DNA of 28,395 nucleotides from a virus. The position numbers and the translations under genes are program-made. Location of the stretch: positions 1 to 28,395 of IMG/VR virus record IMGVR_UViG_3300014913_000056, one strand, 5' to 3'. How positions within the stretch are numbered: position 1 is the first letter of the stretch; every line of letters starts with the position of its first letter. Shown here one piece after another: positions 22,582 to 28,395 of this stretch. The notes under the pieces were generated by a model. It did no database searches, was not told where the DNA came from, and saw only the letters and a program-made list of their open reading frames with translations.

Positions 22582-25500
22582 ATGCCGAAACTAGCTGACT
22601 TGTCATATGAAGAATTAGTTGCTGAACGAGACAGGCGGAAAAATATTGTAAATCCTGTTGCCGATGTTCAGCATCAAGTTCAACCAGGGCTCATTCCTTC
22701 TGAACCTGCTACTGATATACCTGAGACTTCAACAGTAAGACGTTTTCTTGGGGACACTGGTATATCAGCTTTAAAAGGAGCTATAGGAGTACCTGAAGCT
22801 GCTATTGGTTTAGCTAATATTCCTACTATGGGTTTAGCTGGTAAGGCTGCAGAAAGCCTAGGAATAAACTTTAAAGAGTCTAAAGAGATTTTAGATGACT
22901 TATATTCACCTGCTCAGAAAGAAGCCAATCGTCGAGTAGCTGAAGCTAAAGGTTTTACTGGTACGCTCACAGCTGCTTTAAAGAATCCTAGTACTATAGC
23001 TCATGCTGCAATTGAAGCGTTACCTCTTATGGGAGCAGGTGGTGTTGTAGGTAAAGGAGCTTTAGCAGCAACTACTAAGCTTGGAAAGTACGTACCTACA
23101 ATAGGTAAGATGGTTGCAAAGAATCCTATTACTGCTAAGTTAGCCGCAAGTGCGATAGGTGAAGGTTCAGCTAGCGCAGGTAGTATGGCTGAAGATATAC
23201 GCCAACAAAATAAGTCAGGTAGAATTGATCTTAAAGAAGGCCTCATGTCGTTAGCTGCTGGTGTAGGTACTTCAGTATTCAATCTTGCAGGTGGTAGACT
23301 AGCTCAGAAGTTAGGTATTGCTGACGTAGATACTCTTCTGGTTGGAGGGACTTTAAAAGAGGTCGCTGAGGGAGCTGCAGAAAAAACATCAAAAGGTGTA
23401 GCCAGGAGAATTGTTGAAGGTGGTATATCTGAAGGTGTTTTTGAAGAGCTTCCACAAACTCTTCAAGAAACTATATGGATGAATGCCGCCACCGAAAAGC
23501 CTTTATCAGAGGGCCTTGGAGAAGCCGCTGCTATGAGTATATTAGTTGGTGGTGCTATGGGTGGTGTTGTTAATGTTACAGGAGGTAATCAAGATACTAC
23601 TCCTCCACCAGCTAATTCTTTAGTAAAACTCCGTAATGCTAATTTAACAGACAAACAGCTTGATGCTATTTCAGCTAATCCTGAAGTACTTGCTGATTAC
23701 GATCTTGAAAAATCAGACATTGACACTTTGCGTATTGAGCGTTCACTAGAAGAGCATGAACAAGTTCAGTTTCATGCTATGCTTGAGTCTGCTCCAAATG
23801 CTTCTGTTAAACAAGGTATCCTTGAGTCTCTTCAAGGTGAAGTTTATTTACGTAGGAAAAGTCAAGCAGATGAAAGAGCTGCAAAAGCTGAGAAAGAAGT
23901 TATTAACACAAAAGAGTTTACTAGTGTAGCACAATCCCCTGAAGCTGTTAAAGTTTTAGCAGACGCTTATATGGTAGAACCTGTAGAATTACCAGATGAG
24001 TCAGTAGCAGGTCTAAATACTTATGCTGAAGAAATCAAGAAAGGGACAGTCGATGTAAAAGCAGACACCATCGCTACTTTAGAGAATCTTGACGCCTCAT
24101 TAAAAAACCTTGCTAAAGCTGAATCACCACAAGCTAAGCAGTTAGCTCAAACAGCTGTTCAAATCAATAAGAATCAATTAATTCTTCTTGATCCTGAGCT
24201 TGATAATCGTGTTAAAGATCGTCGCGTTAAAGATGTCGCAGTCGAGAATGAACAGCGTAAAGCTGAACGTCGAGAAGCTGCTGGTTTGTCAATTAACAAG
24301 CGTGTTAAAGAAATGACTCCTGAAGAACAAGAGTCAGAATTACTAACAACTTCATTAACTAAGATGCCAAGTAAGAGAGCTTATGAGGAATCTGTACTTG
24401 ATGATATTGATAACGACAAAAGTCCTCTTACAGTATTTGTAGACGTTGATAGCTTAGCTTATGTTAATGATGAGCTTGGTGGTCATGAATCTGGTAACAA
24501 ATTATTAAAAGCTGTTGGAAAGATTATACATAAAGTTGGAGGAGATAAGAGTTTCCATATCAGTGGTGATGAATTCCTTATGAAGGCTGATACCATTGAA
24601 GAAGCTGAAGCTTTAATGACTCAAGTTAATGACGCACTAGCAGGAACTGAGCTTGATTTTAAACTTGAGAATGGAAAAACTTTTAAGTATACAGGTCCTG
24701 GAGTGAGTTATGGAATAGCTGAGACTCGACAGGAAGCTGACGCTAAAATGTCTGAGAATAAAGCTGCAAGACTTGATCAAAAACTAAGAGTTGGAAGGAA
24801 AGAAAAACCTCATGGTGTCTCTGAAGTAATACCTGCTAAAGAAGCTACAAGACAAAAAGCTAATCTTTCAAAATTAGCTAAGCGTTTACCAATAAGTAAT
24901 GCTTTAGGTCGAACAGCTTCAAAAGATGTGGTTAAAAATAAAAAAGTACTAATCCCCAAAGGTACAGTGTTAAACTCAGAACATGTTAACACTCTCGCAG
25001 AAGCTGGATATAAAAGTGTTCCTCTTGAGCCTAAGAAAGCTAAGGTACAAGGGGCTAAAGCAAAACAAAAAGCTAAAGTCACTAAGCTAGTAAGAAACCT
25101 TAGGGAGAAAGAACTTGATGCCCTCGCTGAGTGGTTACCTGCTGGCATGGAAGATGTTATCGAAACTGTCAGGAAGGAAGAAAAACACTTAACTGAACAT
25201 CCTGAAAATCTAAAATCCTTTTTAGTTGGTGTCGCTGAGAAACGAGGTCTCAAGGTTGATAAATCTAAACCAAAGGTAGAAATAAAAGACACTACTAGAC
25301 GTACTAAAAGGGTCAGTAAGAAAACTAAAACGATTATAGCCAAGGGTAAGAAAGCAGATCAAGTTAAAAAGAAAACCTTACGTAAGGTTCTGACGAGGTC
25401 TCCTTTAAGCAAACAGATCGGTAAAACTCTTACATCAGACGTAGCTAATCCTAAAACAGGAACAATATTATTTAAAGCTGGAGATACTCTTACACCTCAG

Positions 25501-28395
25501 AAAGCTACTACTCTTATTAATCTTGGAGTTACTGATATAGCAATTAAACCTCCGCCTAAGACAGTTAGACAAGCCAAGAAGAAAGTTGCTAAGACTACAA
25601 AGAAAACTACCAAGACTAAAAAAGCTGTTACAAAAGCTCAGGAAAAAGGTATAGACCTTAAGGGGGCTTTTGATACAAATGAAGCTATAAAAGAAGTAAT
25701 GACTGATGTATTTAATAGTGACAACGCAGCTACTCAAGACTTATCAAAAGACACGGCAAATCTCGAAGAACTTGAGATAACAGAAGCTGTGAATGAAGAT
25801 AACGCAAAAAGTAGTGTCGCTTCGGAGCTTCAGGCAGTCAAAAGGAAAACAGCTAAGAAAGGCACTAAAAAGAAGAAAAAGGAGCCTAAAAAGCGATCTA
25901 AGGCCGAATTAGATGCTCTAAATGATGAATTGTTACTATATAATAAAGCAGACGGAATCAACTACGAAGAAAATGTTGAAGACCTTCCTCAAGATGCCAT
26001 AGATGCCTTATCTGATGAAGATGAGCCTTCAGAGCTCATATTTGCTAGAGGCGATACGATTAAAAGTATTCAAGATATTAAAGGTCTCTATTGGAAAGGT
26101 CAAGTTTACTTAGTTAAAAATAATATTGACTCTGCTGACGAAGTCAAAGGCCTTGTGGCACATGAAGTAGGTCATTTCTTACGTAGACATGATTCATGGT
26201 TTCAGCGTAATTACCAAGACCTATATAACCAATTTCTTGAAATAGCTGAAGGTAGCCGATCTAACGTAGAAGCTGCGGCAGCAAGAAGGTCTATAGTAAA
26301 AGCCTTAGCCACAGGAGAACATAAGTCTGCTGACTTGATTCAGGAAGAAGCTTTTATGTACTTTATCCAGGACCAAGCTAATTCTAAATACAGCCTAGTT
26401 CAAGAGCTCATTGATCTAGTAAGACGATGGGTCTTTAAAGCTTTTAAGAAGTCAGCGAAACAATTGAATTTCTCTGGTCGTGACATGGCTGACATGGCGG
26501 TCAATGACTTTATGACAAAAAGTAAGAAAGCCCGTAATATAAACCCTTTAGGTGATGTAGTTCCTTTGGCAGCTAGATCTGAGAATTTCTTTTATCCTGC
26601 TGTTAGTCAGCTTAAAGCTATGGGACTTCCTAAGAAAGGTACAGCTAAAGAACGACTTGCTTTTATCCAGAAAGGTTTAAAGAAAGGATTAATCAATAAG
26701 ACTGAAGTTGAATTCTCAGGTCTTATGACTGAGTTAGAAGTTGCTGTAAAAAATAATCCTGATGTTAATGTACCTGCAAATGAGGTTTTTAAATATCTAC
26801 AAGATAATAAATTTGAATTTTCACATATTATACCTACTTTAGCTGAAGCTAGTGATCTAACTAACTATGAGAATCTTGTACCTATGATAGAAGCTCAGTT
26901 TAATGACTCCTATGATACTCTTATAGAATATGAAATGATGTTTTTTAACATGGCTTTCGATGACTCAAACCCTTTATCTAAAGCTGCTAAAGCCTTTGAT
27001 CAAGCTTGGGATGATAATTTACATAATGACTCAATATCTGATGAAATAAAAAACACAGAGCAAGTTTTAGCTAGGCTAGCTGCTAAATATTGGAAAGAGC
27101 ATTTAGGTATTACAAGAGATATCTTAATGGCTTTACCACCTGAAGTAAGAACATCAGTTATCAACGGTCATAGAGGTAACGTTGAAATTAACGGTACTGT
27201 GTATCCTATTAAAGTATCGAATGACCATGCTGAAAAGTATAAGTCTTTTATGGAAGTTGAAGTCGACGATTATATAACAACCCATCCTGATCTTGACTCT
27301 GAAACAATTGCACGTGAAGGACGGTATAGCACTATGAAGTTACCTGGGGCTATAGAAAATTCATACACTGAACAAGTTATTACTTACAATGATCCTATTA
27401 ATACTTACTCAGGACTTGGATTTGCTCATTGGAAGACAAATGATATACTAAGTCATTTTCGATCTGCTGCTTATGACTCTGATAAGGGCAAAGTATACAT
27501 GATTCTAGAAGCTCAATCTGATAGGGTTACTGACCTTAGAATTCAATCTGAAACTTCTAGAAGATTCTTAGACGATAATATGGAGGTTCCTGAGCTTTTA
27601 TTCGATGCTCCTCTATCAAGAAGTCCTTTTGAAAAATCGTGGTCTACTTTTACTTTTTACAATGCGTTAAATGACGCGATTATAAAAGAGCACAGCTATA
27701 TAACTTGGCCAGCAAATAAAGATACTGTGGGCTATATTGAAAACTGGCCTGCTAAGACAAGTCATTCTAGCATCGTTAAAATATATACTGATAAGTTTGT
27801 AAGACTAGCAAAGCGCTTAGCTAAGGAATATAACTCTGAGGTAGGTACTCTTAAACTCAAGGGAACTACAGCTAAAATTGGTGAAGTTAATTATCTCAAA
27901 ATAACTCCAGAGCTTAAAGAAGCTTTTACAAAAGATATTCCGTTACCTTCTAAGAAAGATCCTGTGGCTCAACCAATTGCACAAGTCGCCAAAGAGTCTG
28001 ACGAAGCTCGTAAGTTAATGGAAGATATATTCGGAAGTAAAGAAACACCTGAACAAGCGTCTCATACCTTTATGAGAGATATTGCTGCAAAGGTAGCTAC
28101 TTCACATCCTTCCGACTTTGGTAAAAAGTTCGCCAAGTTAACCTCAGATATACTTAATGGAACAGAAGATACACCAGCTAACTTTAGACGTGGACAACAC
28201 GAACAAACTGCAAACTGGTATGACCGTATTGCTAGTTCCCCAGAGTACTATTTCACTAAAGATGCAACAGCAGCTAGAGTTCTATATCATGCTCAGGAAG
28301 CTAACGATAAACAGTTTGCTTGGGAACATAGAATACTCGATAACTTTTTAGACACCGTAGATAAAATTAAATCCAAGAACAGACCTGCATATAAC
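22582..28395 (+). CDS. Giant polyvalent virion protein with GGDEF-like and zinc-peptidase-like domains (partial)
   Basis: Open from ATG 22582 through the right edge (1938 codons seen, no stop). Residues ~1-340 hold Gly/Ala-rich amphipathic helices and EGVFEELPQTLQET, a pattern known from phage polyvalent and internal virion proteins that enter the host. Residues ~585-740 form a GGDEF-type domain: SLTKMPSKRAYEE, VFVDVDSLAYVND (D621, N629, D630), ISGDEF (661-665) and GVSYGIA. Residues ~769-817 and ~939-990 repeat one beta motif (GKTLTSDV...GTILFKAGDTL). Lys-rich linkers follow. H1194-H1198 (HEVGH) with E1255/E1256 suggests a gluzincin-like peptidase. Residues ~1590-1760 (HWKTNDILSHFR, LEAQSD, PFEKSW) match a polyvalent-protein-associated domain. 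It is probably injected with DNA; this is inference. Confidence 0.88.
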   Translation, partial: MPKLADLSYEELVAERDRRKNIVNPVADVQHQVQPGLIPSEPATDIPETSTVRRFLGDTGISALKGAIGVPEAAIGLANIPTMGLAGKAAESLGINFKESKEILDDLYSPAQKEANRRVAEAKGFTGTLTAALKNPSTIAHAAIEALPLMGAGGVVGKGALAATTKLGKYVPTIGKMVAKNPITAKLAASAIGEGSASAGSMAEDIRQQNKSGRIDLKEGLMSLAAGVGTSVFNLAGGRLAQKLGIADVDTLLVGGTLKEVAEGAAEKTSKGVARRIVEGGISEGVFEELPQTLQETIWMNAATEKPLSEGLGEAAAMSILVGGAMGGVVNVTGGNQDTTPPPANSLVKLRNANLTDKQLDAISANPEVLADYDLEKSDIDTLRIERSLEEHEQVQFHAMLESAPNASVKQGILESLQGEVYLRRKSQADERAAKAEKEVINTKEFTSVAQSPEAVKVLADAYMVEPVELPDESVAGLNTYAEEIKKGTVDVKADTIATLENLDASLKNLAKAESPQAKQLAQTAVQINKNQLILLDPELDNRVKDRRVKDVAVENEQRKAERREAAGLSINKRVKEMTPEEQESELLTTSLTKMPSKRAYEESVLDDIDNDKSPLTVFVDVDSLAYVNDELGGHESGNKLLKAVGKIIHKVGGDKSFHISGDEFLMKADTIEEAEALMTQVNDALAGTELDFKLENGKTFKYTGPGVSYGIAETRQEADAKMSENKAARLDQKLRVGRKEKPHGVSEVIPAKEATRQKANLSKLAKRLPISNALGRTASKDVVKNKKVLIPKGTVLNSEHVNTLAEAGYKSVPLEPKKAKVQGAKAKQKAKVTKLVRNLREKELDALAEWLPAGMEDVIETVRKEEKHLTEHPENLKSFLVGVAEKRGLKVDKSKPKVEIKDTTRRTKRVSKKTKTIIAKGKKADQVKKKTLRKVLTRSPLSKQIGKTLTSDVANPKTGTILFKAGDTLTPQKATTLINLGVTDIAIKPPPKTVRQAKKKVAKTTKKTTKTKKAVTKAQEKGIDLKGAFDTNEAIKEVMTDVFNSDNAATQDLSKDTANLEELEITEAVNEDNAKSSVASELQAVKRKTAKKGTKKKKKEPKKRSKAELDALNDELLLYNKADGINYEENVEDLPQDAIDALSDEDEPSELIFARGDTIKSIQDIKGLYWKGQVYLVKNNIDSADEVKGLVAHEVGHFLRRHDSWFQRNYQDLYNQFLEIAEGSRSNVEAAAARRSIVKALATGEHKSADLIQEEAFMYFIQDQANSKYSLVQELIDLVRRWVFKAFKKSAKQLNFSGRDMADMAVNDFMTKSKKARNINPLGDVVPLAARSENFFYPAVSQLKAMGLPKKGTAKERLAFIQKGLKKGLINKTEVEFSGLMTELEVAVKNNPDVNVPANEVFKYLQDNKFEFSHIIPTLAEASDLTNYENLVPMIEAQFNDSYDTLIEYEMMFFNMAFDDSNPLSKAAKAFDQAWDDNLHNDSISDEIKNTEQVLARLAAKYWKEHLGITRDILMALPPEVRTSVINGHRGNVEINGTVYPIKVSNDHAEKYKSFMEVEVDDYITTHPDLDSETIAREGRYSTMKLPGAIENSYTEQVITYNDPINTYSGLGFAHWKTNDILSHFRSAAYDSDKGKVYMILEAQSDRVTDLRIQSETSRRFLDDNMEVPELLFDAPLSRSPFEKSWSTFTFYNALNDAIIKEHSYITWPANKDTVGYIENWPAKTSHSSIVKIYTDKFVRLAKRLAKEYNSEVGTLKLKGTTAKIGEVNYLKITPELKEAFTKDIPLPSKKDPVAQPIAQVAKESDEARKLMEDIFGSKETPEQASHTFMRDIAAKVATSHPSDFGKKFAKLTSDILNGTEDTPANFRRGQHEQTANWYDRIASSPEYYFTKDATAARVLYHAQEANDKQFAWEHRILDNFLDTVDKIKSKNRPAYN

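Noticed and set aside
24810-25343. 177-codon minus-strand frame opposite the giant gene
   Set aside because: Ser/Leu/Phe-rich antisense shadow of Lys/Glu-rich coding sequence, no ribosome-binding site.

Overview
This window is part of an AT-rich double-stranded DNA bacteriophage genome, most likely a podovirus. It has a P22-type portal, an N4-gp56-family major capsid protein, adaptor-like and P22 gp10-like tail factors, and no visible tape-measure, sheath or tail-tube genes. The host is a bacterium: five putative promoters are close to the sigma70 consensus. The host cannot be named from the sequence.

Layout. Positions 1-1400 (minus strand) carry the N-terminal part of an archaeo-eukaryotic (PrimPol/D5-type) primase that runs off the left edge. 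Positions 1401-4671 form an unusual 3.3 kb control region. It holds four small minus-strand genes (two nearly identical winged-HTH proteins and two divergent helical paralogues), their promoters and terminators, several families of short dyads, a phased direct-repeat cluster, an array of six composite repeats, and a 32-bp tandem repeat. From 4672 the plus strand is an almost gapless late operon: terS, terL, portal, a 59-aa ORF, scaffold, major capsid protein, a probable capsid accessory protein, adaptor, gp10-like protein, a run of beta-rich virion proteins, a 643-aa coiled-coil protein and a basic 224-aa protein. The last gene (22582 to the right edge, open for 1938 codons) is a giant polyvalent virion protein.

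How it works together. The primase promoter (leftward) and the terS promoter (rightward) are matched. Each has an ATACAG-N3-CTGTAT dyad centred 37 bp upstream of the first -35 base, which suggests that one regulator controls the replication and virion arms. A sibling dyad, TACAC-N3-GTGTA, occurs twice on the left and six times in the array. The duplicated HTH proteins are candidate regulators. Their mRNAs share a covarying hairpin that presents the Shine-Dalgarno sequence in its loop, suggesting autoregulation.

The most novel element is the giant terminal protein. It combines an ejected-protein-like amphipathic N-terminus, a complete GGDEF-type (diguanylate cyclase-like) domain with SGDEF at the signature site, two copies of a beta-rich motif resembling part of RNA polymerase beta-prime or the N-terminal segment of HD-GYP proteins, a HEVGH zinc-peptidase-like domain and a polyvalent-protein-associated domain. 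If it is delivered with the genome, it could act on host cyclic-dinucleotide signalling at the start of infection; this is inference. All coordinates, repeats and similarities were worked out by eye, with no database search.
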